A DNA stretch of 64,000 bases from assembly GCF_048565625.1 (NCBI RefSeq), contig NZ_JBLZUR010000002.1:1798001-1862000 (forward strand). Reading direction: 5' to 3'. Position numbers and translations under genes: made by a program. The stretch comes from JBLZUR01 sp048565625. GTDB lineage: Bacteria > Pseudomonadota > Alphaproteobacteria > Sphingomonadales > Sphingomonadaceae. This document shows, piece after piece, positions 32,681 to 41,780 of the stretch. The notes beneath the pieces are model-generated. The model saw nothing but the letters and a program-made list of their open reading frames with translations, made no database searches and was not told the origin of the DNA. Numbering within the stretch: the stretch's first letter is position 1; every line of letters begins with the position of its first letter.

Positions 32681-34976
32681 GACATTGGGGGCAAGGCGCG
32701 TCGCGCCGCTTTATCTTGAAACGCAGATGCCGGCCGGGGAGATCGCGGTGGACGAAACGACACCAGCGGTTGCCGAGGAAGAGCTGAGCTGGATCGAACC
32801 AGCGGCGGAGCTGCCGGCCGAGCCGCGCTGGCCGGCGGGGCTGCTGATCGCGGCGGCTTTGCTGTGGATCGGCGTTTCGGCCTGGGGAACGGTGCTGGCA
32901 TTGTCCGGGCGGGTGGCATCGGTGCCGGTCATCGTCAGCTGGATTTCGGTGGGCTGTGGCCCGCTTGCGCTCCTCGGCATCGGATACTTGCTTTGGCGGC
33001 GATCGCCGCGCCGGGAGGTCGCGCGCTTCGGCGGCTCCGTGGCGACGATCCAGGGCGAGACCCTGCGACTGGAAAGCCTGCTCGCCCGCATCAACACGCG
33101 GATCGAGGCGCAGAGTGCGGCGATCGCCGGACAGGCCGATGCACTGGCGGCGCTCGGCGAGCGGACCGGCGGGCGGCTGGATCAGATCGGGACGCAGCTG
33201 AAGAGCGGCACCGCCGAACTCGGCCGGCAGGCGACCGCCCTGGACGAAGCGGCCGAGCGGGCGAAGACCGACATCGGTATCCTGCTTGGCGACCTTCCCG
33301 AAGCCGAGCAGCGCGTGAAGCAGATCGCAGCGGCGATCCGCGAGACGGAGGACAACGCGCAACAGGGCGCGACCCGGTTGGAGACGGCGCTCGCCCAACT
33401 GGCGCAGCGCGCCGGCGCCGCTGGCGACGCCGGCCAGAAGGGCGCGGCCGGTCTGGCCGCCGTCCTCCACGAGATCGAGGCGCTGACGCAGTCGAGCGAG
33501 GAGCGCGTCGCGGCGCATGCAGCGCGCGTCTCCGAGGCGCTGGAATTCTCGCTGCGGCAGGCGGCGGAAGCGTTCGAGCAGACCCGCGCCGGCATCGACC
33601 AGCAGAGCGCCGCGATGCTGGCGATGGTCGATCAGGGCCAGGTGGCGCTCGGTCAGGCGGGCGTGCGCGCCGCCGCCGAACTGGGCGAGCGGATCGAGGC
33701 GGTGGTGGCGCAGCTGGATACGCTGGGCGACCGGCTGGCCATCCACGATCAGGACAACAGCACCGTCTTCGCACGGATCACCCGACATCTGGTGGAGCTT
33801 GAGACACGTTATGTCGTGATCGGCGAGAGCGGACTCGCCAAGACGGGGCAGCTGGACGGGGCGCTCGCGGCGCTGCGCGGCGAAATCGAGCAGCTGACCA
33901 ACTCCATGGCAGCGGGCGATCTGGCGGCAAGCGTCACGCTGAAGCGCGCAGAGACGCTCCGCCAGCAACTCGACGCCTGCCTCGACGGCATCGACATCCG
34001 CATTCCCGACGCGCTGGAGCGGGTCGAGGCACGCGCGGTGCAGAGCCAGCGTGTGGTGGACGAGGCGCTGCCCAAGGTCGAGGCGCTGATCGGCGGGGCC
34101 GATGCGGTGGCGAGCCGGCTGGCGGCCGCCGATGGCGCGCTCGACCGACAGGTTGCGACGCTCGGCGCGTATTTCGCGAAGGTCGAAGAGTGCGTGGCGG
34201 CGGCGCGCGGCAATGCCGAGGAACTGGCCGGCGCGATCGGCGAGATCGAGGGACGCACACGCGACCTGTCCGAGGGTTCAGCGGCGCGGCTGGTCGAGAC
34301 AATGATCCGCGTCCGCGAGACGGCGATGCAGGCCGCGCAGCGGGCCGAAGAGGCGATTGCCGCGATCGTCCCGAAGGCGGCGGCGAGCCTGGGTGACGCC
34401 AGCCGCAGCGCGATCGAAGGGGCGATCGCGGCCGAGGTCGAGGGCAAGGTAGCGCGGATCGGCGAGGCCGGCGCGCGTGCGGTCGAGGTGATCGAGCAGT
34501 CGAATGCGGACCTGCTGCGGCAGTTGAAGGTCATGGTTGATACGACCAGCGCGATCGAGGTGCGGCTGGAGGAGAGCCGCAAGCGACTGGCGAAGAGTGA
34601 CGCCGACAGCTTCGGCCGGCGCATGGCGCTGCTGATCGAGGCGCTGAAATCGACGGCGATCGACGTAACGGCGGTGCTTTCCACCGAGGTCTCGGACACC
34701 GCCTGGGAGGCGTATCTGAAGGGCGATCGCGGCGTATTCGCGCGACGCGCGGTGCGGCTGATCGATGGCGGCGCGGTCAAGCAGATCGGCCAGCTCTACG
34801 AAGCCGATTACGCGTTCCGCGATCAGGTGAACCGCTACATCCACGATTTCGAGGCGATGCTCCGCGACGTGCTGGCGAATCGCGACGGAACCCCGCTCGG
34901 CGTGACGCTGCTGTCGTCGGATGCGGGCAAATTGTACGTCGCGCTGGCGCAGGGGATCGAGCGTCTGCGGGGGTGA
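32679..34976 (+). CDS. Large membrane-anchored coiled-coil protein
   Basis: A 765-residue protein with two predicted transmembrane helices near the N-terminus (about residues 51-75 and 81-106), followed by nearly 580 residues of Ala/Glu/Arg-rich heptad repeats with no domain breaks. A distinct 90-residue C-terminal module then begins DTAWEAYLKGDRGVFARRAV. It has the look of an inner-membrane scaffold or a septal/partitioning protein; no enzyme motif is seen. ATG 32679 is the longest credible start and overlaps the divergent gene's ATG; ATG 32727 is an alternative. Probably functionally linked to the divergent membrane protein. Function unknown. Confidence 0.7.
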   Translation: MTLGARRVAPLYLETQMPAGEIAVDETTPAVAEEELSWIEPAAELPAEPRWPAGLLIAAALLWIGVSAWGTVLALSGRVASVPVIVSWISVGCGPLALLGIGYLLWRRSPRREVARFGGSVATIQGETLRLESLLARINTRIEAQSAAIAGQADALAALGERTGGRLDQIGTQLKSGTAELGRQATALDEAAERAKTDIGILLGDLPEAEQRVKQIAAAIRETEDNAQQGATRLETALAQLAQRAGAAGDAGQKGAAGLAAVLHEIEALTQSSEERVAAHAARVSEALEFSLRQAAEAFEQTRAGIDQQSAAMLAMVDQGQVALGQAGVRAAAELGERIEAVVAQLDTLGDRLAIHDQDNSTVFARITRHLVELETRYVVIGESGLAKTGQLDGALAALRGEIEQLTNSMAAGDLAASVTLKRAETLRQQLDACLDGIDIRIPDALERVEARAVQSQRVVDEALPKVEALIGGADAVASRLAAADGALDRQVATLGAYFAKVEECVAAARGNAEELAGAIGEIEGRTRDLSEGSAARLVETMIRVRETAMQAAQRAEEAIAAIVPKAAASLGDASRSAIEGAIAAEVEGKVARIGEAGARAVEVIEQSNADLLRQLKVMVDTTSAIEVRLEESRKRLAKSDADSFGRRMALLIEALKSTAIDVTAVLSTEVSDTAWEAYLKGDRGVFARRAVRLIDGGAVKQIGQLYEADYAFRDQVNRYIHDFEAMLRDVLANRDGTPLGVTLLSSDAGKLYVALAQGIERLRG

Positions 34977-35170
34977 TCCGGCGTCCGAATTGGGCGCGGA
35001 AGTTTGCCAAGTTTGCGCTACGTAACGCTCGGAATCGGGTCCCGAACGTGCGAATGGCTCGCAATGCGTTGGTCGACGGCATCCCGAAGGTGACAGGAAC
35101 TGTGGACTGAGTGGCGGCCTGCTTCATCCGCGATGATGTGCGGGATTTTGGCGGCTGTAGGACAGCGTTT

Positions 35171-35229
35171 CGTTCGCCCAAGGGTCAGGGTCGGGTGACG
35201 CTGGCCCTTCGACAGGCTCAGCGCGAACG
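35171..35229. repeat. Second-type intergenic repeat (CGTTCGC...GCGAACG)
   Basis: CGTTCGC (35171-35177) and GCGAACG (35223-35229) bracket CTTCGACAGGCTCAG. The same motif forms the larger inverted repeat at 59636-59742. It sits in the convergent gap 34977-35274, which otherwise shows no gene. Confidence 0.6.
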
Positions 35230-35274
35230 GCGTTGGGCGTGGTAGGGCCGTCGAGCCATTTCCGGCCGGCTGGC

Positions 35275-35547
35275 CTAATCCTTCCGGCGATCGGTGAAGA
35301 AGTCCACGACCTCTGGGCCGAACCAGCCGTTGACGTAGTTGGCGTAGTAGAGCGCGAAGAGGACGGCCGAGACGATGGTCGTCCAGAGTGCGGTGCGTTT
35401 GAAGCTGAAGCGCGGCGGCGCGCTCTCGGCTTGGCCGGGGATATGGGCTTCCGCGTCCGGGCTGGAGCGGAGGCGGAACGGCAGGACGAAGAAGAAGCTC
35501 ATCGACCAGAACAAGGCGTAGATGGCGAGGGCGGAGGTGAACTTCAC
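35275..35547 (-). CDS. DUF1467-family membrane protein
   Basis: A 90-residue protein with two transmembrane helices (ALAIYALFWSMSFFFVLPF near the N-terminus, and WTTIVSAVLFALYYANY in the second half). The conserved PFRLRSSPDAEAHIPGQAESAP loop between them is typical of DUF1467, a small alphaproteobacterial inner-membrane family of unknown function. It is the last gene after rnj, separated by a hairpin-pair repeat, and may be in the same transcript. Confidence 0.82.
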   Translation of the reverse strand: MKFTSALAIYALFWSMSFFFVLPFRLRSSPDAEAHIPGQAESAPPRFSFKRTALWTTIVSAVLFALYYANYVNGWFGPEVVDFFTDRRKD

Positions 35548-35560
35548 TCGTTCCGGCCCC

Positions 35561-35627
35561 CGTGCTCCTGCGAAGGCAGGAGCCCTGGCGCGCGGGGCGT
35601 GTAGGCTCCTGCCTTCGCAGGAGCACG
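35561..35627. repeat. Paired-hairpin intergenic repeat, rnj-DUF1467 gap
   Basis: Stems CTCCTGC-GAAG-GCAGGAG (35565-35582) and CTCCTGC-CTTC-GCAGGAG (35606-35623). The two 24-base arms are perfect inverted copies. Architecture as at 15888, but the stem sequence is entirely different. Confidence 0.85.
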
Positions 35628-35640
35628 TTGGGGGGAACGA

Positions 35641-37284
35641 TCAGACATTGATGATCGACACCAGCACGATCGGTTTCTTGCCGGTCCACTCGGTCGCGAC
35701 GCGGCGCACCGCCAGCCGGATGCCCTCCTTCAGTTTCTCGACGTCGCGCTCGCCCTTGCCCGCTGCCTTGGCGGCGGCGGTCGCGGCGTCGGCGATGAAG
35801 TCCTCCTTGTCCTCCTCGACCGGCACGCCCTGAAGAGCGACGGCAGGATCGCCGATGACGAGGCGGCGTTTGCGGTCGAGTGCAACAGTCACCGAGATCA
35901 CGCCGTGCAGGGCGATCTTGCGCCGCTCGTTCATCGTGCCGCCGTCGGCCGGGAGGATGATGTCGCCGTCGAGGACGAGGCGACCGGTGCGTTCGTCGGC
36001 GATCTTCTTCGGCGCACCGGGCGCAAGGCGGAGGACATCGCCGTTCATCTGGACGATCGACTGCGGCACGCCCTTTTCAAGGGCGAAGCGTGCCTGTTCG
36101 GCCATGTGGCGGAGTTCGCCGTGAACGGGGAGGACAATTTCCGGCCGAATCCAGCGGTACATCAGCTCCAGCTCCGGCCGGCCCGGATGGCCGGAGACGT
36201 GGACATGCGCCTGACGGTCGGTGACCATCAGCACGCCCTTTGCCGCCAGCTGGTTCTGGATGCGGCCGATCGCGAGTTCGTTGCCGGGGATCTGCTTGGA
36301 CGAGAAGACGACGGTGTCGCCGCGCGACAGCTTGATCGGGTGGCTGTCGAAGGCAACGCGGGCGAGCGCGGCGCGGCTCTCTCCCTGCCCGCCCGTCGCG
36401 ATGATCATCACCTCGCGCGGCGGCAGGCGCATGGCGGTGTCCACGTCGATGGTCGGCGGGAAGTCCTTCAGGTAGCCGGTCGCCTTGGCGACGCGGATGA
36501 TGCGATCGAGCGAACGGCCGGCGACGCAGAGCTGGCGTCCGGTGTCGCGCGCCACCTCTCCAAGGGTCTGCACACGCGCAGCGTTGGAGGCGAAGGTGGT
36601 GACGAGGACGCGGCCGGTGGCGGCACCGATCACGCCGTCGAGGCCTTCGCGCACCATCGCCTCGGACCCGGAGGCATCATCGTTGAAGACGTTGGTGGAA
36701 TCGCAGACGAGCGCGAGAATGCCCTCGTCGCCGATCGCCTCCAGCTCCGCCGCGGTGGACGGCGTGCCCAGCAAAGGCTGCTCGTCGATCTTCCAGTCGC
36801 CGGTGTGGAAGATCTTGCCATGCGGCGTGTCGATCAGGAGGGCGTTCCCCTCCGGGATCGAATGGGCGAGCGGGACATAGCGGAAGCCGAAGGGGCCGAG
36901 CTGGAAGCTCCCCTCATTGGGGATGACGTGGAGCTTCACCTTGTCGGCGATCCCCTCCTCATCCAGCTTGCCGCGGATCAGGCCGGCGGTGAACGGTGTC
37001 GCGTAGAGCGGCACGTCGAGATCGGCGGCAAGATAGGGGATCGCGCCGATATGATCCTCATGCCCATGTGTGAGGACGATGCCGAGCAAGTCCTTGCGCC
37101 GCTTCTCGATGAATTCGAGGTCGGGGAGGACGAGGTCGATGCCGGGATAGCCCGAGTCTCCGAAGGTCAGGCCGAGATCGACCATCACCCATTTGCCGGC
37201 GGTGCCGTAAAGGTTGACGTTCATGCCGATTTCGCCCGACCCGCCGAGGGCCAGGAAGAGGAGTTCGTCGTTAGAAGGCTTCAT
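35641..37284 (-). CDS. rnj: Ribonuclease J
   Basis: A 547-residue metallo-beta-lactamase/beta-CASP ribonuclease. Metal ligands are in VLTHGHEDHIGAIPYL, the later HTGDWKID and the C-terminal HVSGHPGRPE, and VHGELRHM; the N-terminus has the family's GGSGEIGMN. RNase J is a 5'-3' exonuclease and endonuclease in RNA decay and 16S/23S rRNA maturation. It overlaps coaX by ATGA. In sphingomonads this enzyme follows birA and coaX downstream of the nuo operon, as here. Confidence 0.95.
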   Translation of the reverse strand: MKPSNDELLFLALGGSGEIGMNVNLYGTAGKWVMVDLGLTFGDSGYPGIDLVLPDLEFIEKRRKDLLGIVLTHGHEDHIGAIPYLAADLDVPLYATPFTAGLIRGKLDEEGIADKVKLHVIPNEGSFQLGPFGFRYVPLAHSIPEGNALLIDTPHGKIFHTGDWKIDEQPLLGTPSTAAELEAIGDEGILALVCDSTNVFNDDASGSEAMVREGLDGVIGAATGRVLVTTFASNAARVQTLGEVARDTGRQLCVAGRSLDRIIRVAKATGYLKDFPPTIDVDTAMRLPPREVMIIATGGQGESRAALARVAFDSHPIKLSRGDTVVFSSKQIPGNELAIGRIQNQLAAKGVLMVTDRQAHVHVSGHPGRPELELMYRWIRPEIVLPVHGELRHMAEQARFALEKGVPQSIVQMNGDVLRLAPGAPKKIADERTGRLVLDGDIILPADGGTMNERRKIALHGVISVTVALDRKRRLVIGDPAVALQGVPVEEDKEDFIADAATAAAKAAGKGERDVEKLKEGIRLAVRRVATEWTGKKPIVLVSIINV

Positions 37285-38057
37285 CGCGGCGATGTGGTCC
37301 GATCGTGGAGCAGGGACAAGCCCTGAATGGTCAGATCGGGCTCGATGACGTCGAATACCGTGCTGTGCCTGTCGAAAAGCGTGGCGAGGCCGCCGGTTGC
37401 GATGACCTGCACGGGGCGGCCGATCTCCGCCTTCATGCGGGCGACCAGGCCCTCGATCATCGCGACATAGCCCCAGTAGATGCCGATGTGCATCTGATCC
37501 TCGGTATTGCGGCCGATGACGCTGCGGCCCTCGGGCGCCTCAATGGCGACGCGGGGGAGCTTGGCGGCGGCGACGACCAGCGCGTCGAGCGAGAGGTTGA
37601 TGCCGGGGGCGATGATGCCGCCCTTGTACGCGCCTGAATAATCGACGACGTCGAAGGTGGTGGCGGTGCCGAAGTCGATGACGATGAGGTCGCCCTTGTG
37701 CCGTTCATGCGCGGCGATGACGTTGAGCACGCGGTCGGCACCGACCGAGGCGGGCTCGTCCACGTCCAGCGTCACCGTCCAGCCCTCCGCCCCGGCGACG
37801 AGAGGCGTGACGTTGAAGTATTTGGTCGCGAGGACCTGCAGGTTGTGGAGCGCGCGGGGGACGACCGTGCCGATCACCACCGCCTCCACCGCCGAACGAT
37901 CATAACCTTCCAGCTGGAGGAGCTGGTGCAGCCAGACGGCGTATTCGTCGCCGGTGCGGCGCGGATCGGTCGCTATGCGCCAGCGAGCGCGGATGGACCC
38001 GCCCTCGACAAGCGCGAAGACGACATTGGTGTTGCCGGCGTCGATGGCGAGCAGCAT
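37281..38057 (-). CDS. coaX: Type III pantothenate kinase
   Basis: A 258-residue ASKHA-fold kinase. The phosphate-1 motif is at the N-terminus (LLAIDAGNTNVVFALV), followed by GADRVLNVIAAHE and the phosphate-2 motif DFGTATTFDVV, then GGIIAPGINLS. It phosphorylates pantothenate, the first step of coenzyme A synthesis; type III enzymes need a monovalent cation and escape feedback by CoA. It overlaps rnj by ATGA and follows birA by 8 bases, so birA-coaX-rnj are one unit. Confidence 0.95.
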   Translation of the reverse strand: MLLAIDAGNTNVVFALVEGGSIRARWRIATDPRRTGDEYAVWLHQLLQLEGYDRSAVEAVVIGTVVPRALHNLQVLATKYFNVTPLVAGAEGWTVTLDVDEPASVGADRVLNVIAAHERHKGDLIVIDFGTATTFDVVDYSGAYKGGIIAPGINLSLDALVVAAAKLPRVAIEAPEGRSVIGRNTEDQMHIGIYWGYVAMIEGLVARMKAEIGRPVQVIATGGLATLFDRHSTVFDVIEPDLTIQGLSLLHDRTTSPR

Positions 38058-38065
38058 TGCGGATC

Positions 38066-38770
38066 CTAGATCATGAAAACGTCGGCGGCGTGGATGACAC
38101 GGACGGTGCCGTCCGCCAAGCGCAGCCGCAGCGCGCCGTCTTCATCGAGGCCGTCGAACAGACCCTCCAGCGTGCCTTCCGGGCGGCGGACGGAGAGCGC
38201 GCTGCCGACCGGATGGGCGCGTTCCAGCCATCGGGCGCGGACGGGCGCGAGCCCCTCCCCCCGCCAGCGTGCCAGCCAGCGGGCAAAGGCCTCGGCGAGA
38301 TCGGCGAGGAAGATGCCCGGCTCGGGCGGGGCGGCGCCGAGGGCGGTGAGGCTGGTGACCTCTCGATCGTCGAGGCTTGGTCGATAGGTCAGGTTGACGC
38401 CGAAGCCGATCACCACCGCATCCTTCGCCCGTTCGAGGAGGATACCCGACAGCTTCAGGCCGTCGCCGAGGAGGTCGTTCGGCCATTTGATGACCAACCG
38501 CCCCGCCCCGAGATAGGCGGCGGCGACCTCCTCCAGCGCGACGATCGCGACCAGCGCCAGCGTGGCGGGCGTCGGGTCACCGGGGGTGAGACGGACGAGC
38601 GTGCTCGCGTAGAGATTGCCGGCCGGGCTGACCCATTGTCGGCCCGAACGCCCCTTACCGCCGGTCTGGATATCGGCCCGAACCCAGGACCCCTCCGGCT
38701 CCCCCCGCGCCGCCAATGCCAGCATGTCGGCGTTGGTCGATCCCGTGACCGGGACGGCGCGGATCGTCAT
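38066..38770 (-). CDS. birA: Biotin--[acetyl-CoA carboxylase] ligase
   Basis: A 234-residue class I biotin protein ligase without the DNA-binding domain of E. coli BirA. Visible are TGSTNADML, the biotin/adenylate loop TGGKGRSGRQWVSP and the block VIKWPNDLLGDGLKLSGIL. It attaches biotin to the carrier Lys of carboxylases; in this window the obvious substrate is PccA. It lies 4 bases after nuoN, at the junction between the complex I operon and coaX-rnj. Confidence 0.93.
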   Translation of the reverse strand: MTIRAVPVTGSTNADMLALAARGEPEGSWVRADIQTGGKGRSGRQWVSPAGNLYASTLVRLTPGDPTPATLALVAIVALEEVAAAYLGAGRLVIKWPNDLLGDGLKLSGILLERAKDAVVIGFGVNLTYRPSLDDREVTSLTALGAAPPEPGIFLADLAEAFARWLARWRGEGLAPVRARWLERAHPVGSALSVRRPEGTLEGLFDGLDEDGALRLRLADGTVRVIHAADVFMI

Positions 38771-38774
38771 CCGA

Positions 38775-40202
38775 TCAGAACAGGGCGGCCGCCGCCACGC
38801 CCGACACCTGATCGAGGAAGGGGATGGCGAGATAGCCGAGCGGCGAGACGGCGAGCGCGAGGAAGGTGACCAGCACGCCCTCCGCCACCTTGTCGTTGGC
38901 GGCGATGACGTTCGCGGGCTCGTCGAAGTACATCGTCTTGACGATCTTCAGGTAATAATAGGCGCCGATCACCGAGGTGGCGATGCCGACGGCGGCAAGC
39001 GGCCAGAGACCCACCTGCACCAGCGCATCGAACACCAGGAACTTCGGCCAGAAGCCGAAGAGCGGCGGGATGCCGGCGAGGCTGAACATGAACACCGCAA
39101 GGGCTGCGGCAAGGCCCGGACGCGTGCGCGACAGGCCCGACAGGCTGGCGATCGTCTCGACCGGTTGCCCATCCGCACCGCGCATGTGCAGCACGCAGAT
39201 GAAGGTGCCGAGCGTCATGACGATGTAGACCGCCATGTAGGTCAGCACCGAGGCGGCGCCGGCCGGCGTGCCAGCGGCCAGCCCGAACAGCGCGAAGCCG
39301 ACATTGTTGATCGAGGAATAGGCGAGCAGGCGCTTGACGTTGGTCTGCCCGATCGCCGCGACGCCGCCGAGGATGGTGGAGGCGAGCGCCGAGAAGATCA
39401 CGATCTGACGCCAGGCCATCGTCGCCGGCCCGAGCGCGTCGATCGAGACGCGGACGAGAAGCGCCATAGCCGCGACCTTCGGCGCGGAGGCGAAGAAGGC
39501 GGTGACGGGAGTCGGCGCGCCCTCGTACACATCCGGCGTCCACATGTGGAACGGCACAGCCGACGCCTTGAAGGCGAGGCCGGCGAGCACGAAGACGAGG
39601 CCGAAAAGCTCGCCGGTGGACAGGCCGTCCGCCATGCCAGCGGCGACACCGGTGAAGCTCGTCGTGCCGGTGAAGCCGTAGAGCAGCGAGATGCCGTAGA
39701 GGAGCATTCCGCTCGCCAGCGCGCCCAGCACGAAATACTTCAGGCCGGCCTCCGCCGAGCGGGTGTCGCGCCGCATGAAGCTGGCGAGGACATAGGCCGC
39801 GAGGCTCTGCAGTTCGAGACCGACATAGAGCGTCAGCAGGTCGGTCGCGGAGACCATCATGCCCATGCCGACCGACGAGAGCAGGATCAGCACCGGATAT
39901 TCGGCGCGAAGTCCGCCCGTGGACACGAAGAAGCCGGGCGCGAGCATCAGGGCGATGGCGGCGGCGACGTAGATCAGGACCTTGGCATAAGCCGAAAACG
40001 CATCGGCGACGTAGAGGCCACCAAAGGCGATGCCCCAATGGCCGTGCACCGCAATGATCGCCGCGGCGGCGAAGAGCGCGACGGCCAGGATGCTGATCGT
40101 GCGGGTGGCGCGATCGCCGGCATAGGCCGCGACCATCATCAGCGCGATCGCACCGAGGGACAGGACCAGCTCAGACAGGCTGATCGCGAGCGAACCGAGC
40201 AT
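38775..40202 (-). CDS. nuoN: NADH-quinone oxidoreductase subunit N
   Basis: A 475-residue antiporter-like membrane subunit with about 14 helices. The conserved block LYVGLELQSLAAYVLASFMR carries the key Glu of the proton channel, and AVPFHMWTPDVYEGAPTPVT is the family signature. It is one of the three Mrp-type proton pumps of complex I. Its ATG overlaps the nuoM stop (TGATG); an upstream extension to 40385 lies inside nuoM and is rejected. It is the last nuo gene. Confidence 0.96.
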   Translation of the reverse strand: MLGSLAISLSELVLSLGAIALMMVAAYAGDRATRTISILAVALFAAAAIIAVHGHWGIAFGGLYVADAFSAYAKVLIYVAAAIALMLAPGFFVSTGGLRAEYPVLILLSSVGMGMMVSATDLLTLYVGLELQSLAAYVLASFMRRDTRSAEAGLKYFVLGALASGMLLYGISLLYGFTGTTSFTGVAAGMADGLSTGELFGLVFVLAGLAFKASAVPFHMWTPDVYEGAPTPVTAFFASAPKVAAMALLVRVSIDALGPATMAWRQIVIFSALASTILGGVAAIGQTNVKRLLAYSSINNVGFALFGLAAGTPAGAASVLTYMAVYIVMTLGTFICVLHMRGADGQPVETIASLSGLSRTRPGLAAALAVFMFSLAGIPPLFGFWPKFLVFDALVQVGLWPLAAVGIATSVIGAYYYLKIVKTMYFDEPANVIAANDKVAEGVLVTFLALAVSPLGYLAIPFLDQVSGVAAAALF

Positions 40203-41779
40203 CAGTGCGCCTCCCCATGCGCGGCGGGTGTTGCCGTTGCGCCATGATGCGCGGCGGGTGCAGGCGCGCGGCCGGCGGTGGGTTGCGCATCGCTGGGCGG
40301 CGCGGTCGGCGACACGCGGGCGAGCAGCACGCCGATATCCCTGCGCATCGGTGCGAAGAAGCTTTCCGGATAGATGCCCATCCACAATGCCGCTGCGGCA
40401 ACCGGGACGAGCAGCGCGATCTCACGCGCGGACAGGTCCGGCATGGCGGCGACGTCGTCCTTCGTCAGCGGGCCGTAGGCGATACGGCGATAGAGGTAGA
40501 GCGAATAGGCGGCGCCCAGGATGATGCCGGTCGTCGCGCCAAACGCCACCCAAGAGTTGGCGTGATACGCCCCTACCAGCGCGAGGAACTCGCCGACGAA
40601 GCCCGAGGTGCCGGGGAGTGCCACAGACGCCATGGTGAAGAACAGGAACAGCACCGCGTACTTCGGCATGTTGGTGGCGAGGCCGCCATAGCGGTCGATC
40701 TCCCGCGTGTGCAGGCGATCGTAGAGGACGCCGACGCAGAGGAAGAGCGCGCCCGAGACGAGGCCGTGGCTCAGCATCACGATCATCGCGCCTTCGAGGC
40801 CCTGACGATTGAAGCTGAACAGGCCGATCGTTACGAAGGCCATATGCGCGACCGATGAGTAGGCGATCAGCTTCTTCATGTCGTTCTGCACGAGGGCGAC
40901 GAGGCTGGCATAGACCACCGCCACCATCGACAGTCCCATGACCAGCCAGAACAGTTCGGCCGACGCCACCGGGAACATCGGCAGCGAGAAGCGGATGAAG
41001 CCGTAGCCACCCATCTTTAGCAGCACGCCCGCAAGGATAACCGAGCCGGCGGTCGGCGCCTGGACGTGCGCGTCGGGCAGCCAAGTGTGAACCGGCCACA
41101 TCGGCATCTTCACCGCGAATGACGCGAAGAAGGCGAGGAACAGCCAGATTTGCGCCTGGGGCGGGAAGTCATAGGCCATCAGCGCCGGGATCGATGTGGT
41201 GCCGGCAGTCTGCGCCATCCACAGCATCGCGATCAGCATCAGCACCGATCCAAGCAGCGTGTAGAGGAAGAACTTGTAGCTGGCGTAGATCCGATCCGCG
41301 CCGCCCCAGATGCCGATGATCAGGTACATCGGGATCAGGCCAGCCTCGAACATGATGTAGAACAGGAACAGGTCCTGCGCTGCGAACACGCCGATCATCA
41401 GCGTTTCCATCAGCAGGAACGCCGCCATGTATTCCGGCACCCGCTTTTCAATCGCGACCCAGCTGGCGCCGATGCAGACCGGCATCAGGAAGGTCGACAG
41501 CACGATCAGCAGCAGGGCGATGCCGTCGATGCCGAGCGCCCAGCTGAACCGGCCAAAGAGCGGCAGGTTCTCGGTGAACTGCCATTGCGGGCCACCGATG
41601 TCGTAGGTCGCCCAGAGCAGGATGCCGAGCGCGAGATCAACGAGCGTCGCGCCGAGCGCGACCCAGCGCGCCTGCCCTGCCCGCGCCTCTTCCTCTCCGG
41701 GTGCGGCAAGGCACCAGAAGGCGGCGGCGGCGGGCACCGCCAGCATGATCGACAGGATTGGAAAGCCAAGCTGGTTCAT
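40202..41779 (-). CDS. nuoM: NADH-quinone oxidoreductase subunit M
   Basis: A 525-residue proton-pumping membrane subunit. The essential Glu lies in FYIMFEAGLIPMYLIIG and the signature VKMPMWPVHTWLPDAHVQAPT is present. The C-terminal tail is long, His/Ala-rich (HHGATATPAAHGEAH) and probably disordered, a feature seen in some alphaproteobacterial NuoM. It follows nuoL by one base and overlaps nuoN by TGATG. Confidence 0.96.
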   Translation of the reverse strand: MNQLGFPILSIMLAVPAAAAFWCLAAPGEEEARAGQARWVALGATLVDLALGILLWATYDIGGPQWQFTENLPLFGRFSWALGIDGIALLLIVLSTFLMPVCIGASWVAIEKRVPEYMAAFLLMETLMIGVFAAQDLFLFYIMFEAGLIPMYLIIGIWGGADRIYASYKFFLYTLLGSVLMLIAMLWMAQTAGTTSIPALMAYDFPPQAQIWLFLAFFASFAVKMPMWPVHTWLPDAHVQAPTAGSVILAGVLLKMGGYGFIRFSLPMFPVASAELFWLVMGLSMVAVVYASLVALVQNDMKKLIAYSSVAHMAFVTIGLFSFNRQGLEGAMIVMLSHGLVSGALFLCVGVLYDRLHTREIDRYGGLATNMPKYAVLFLFFTMASVALPGTSGFVGEFLALVGAYHANSWVAFGATTGIILGAAYSLYLYRRIAYGPLTKDDVAAMPDLSAREIALLVPVAAAALWMGIYPESFFAPMRRDIGVLLARVSPTAPPSDAQPTAGRAPAPAAHHGATATPAAHGEAH

Positions 41780-41780
41780 G

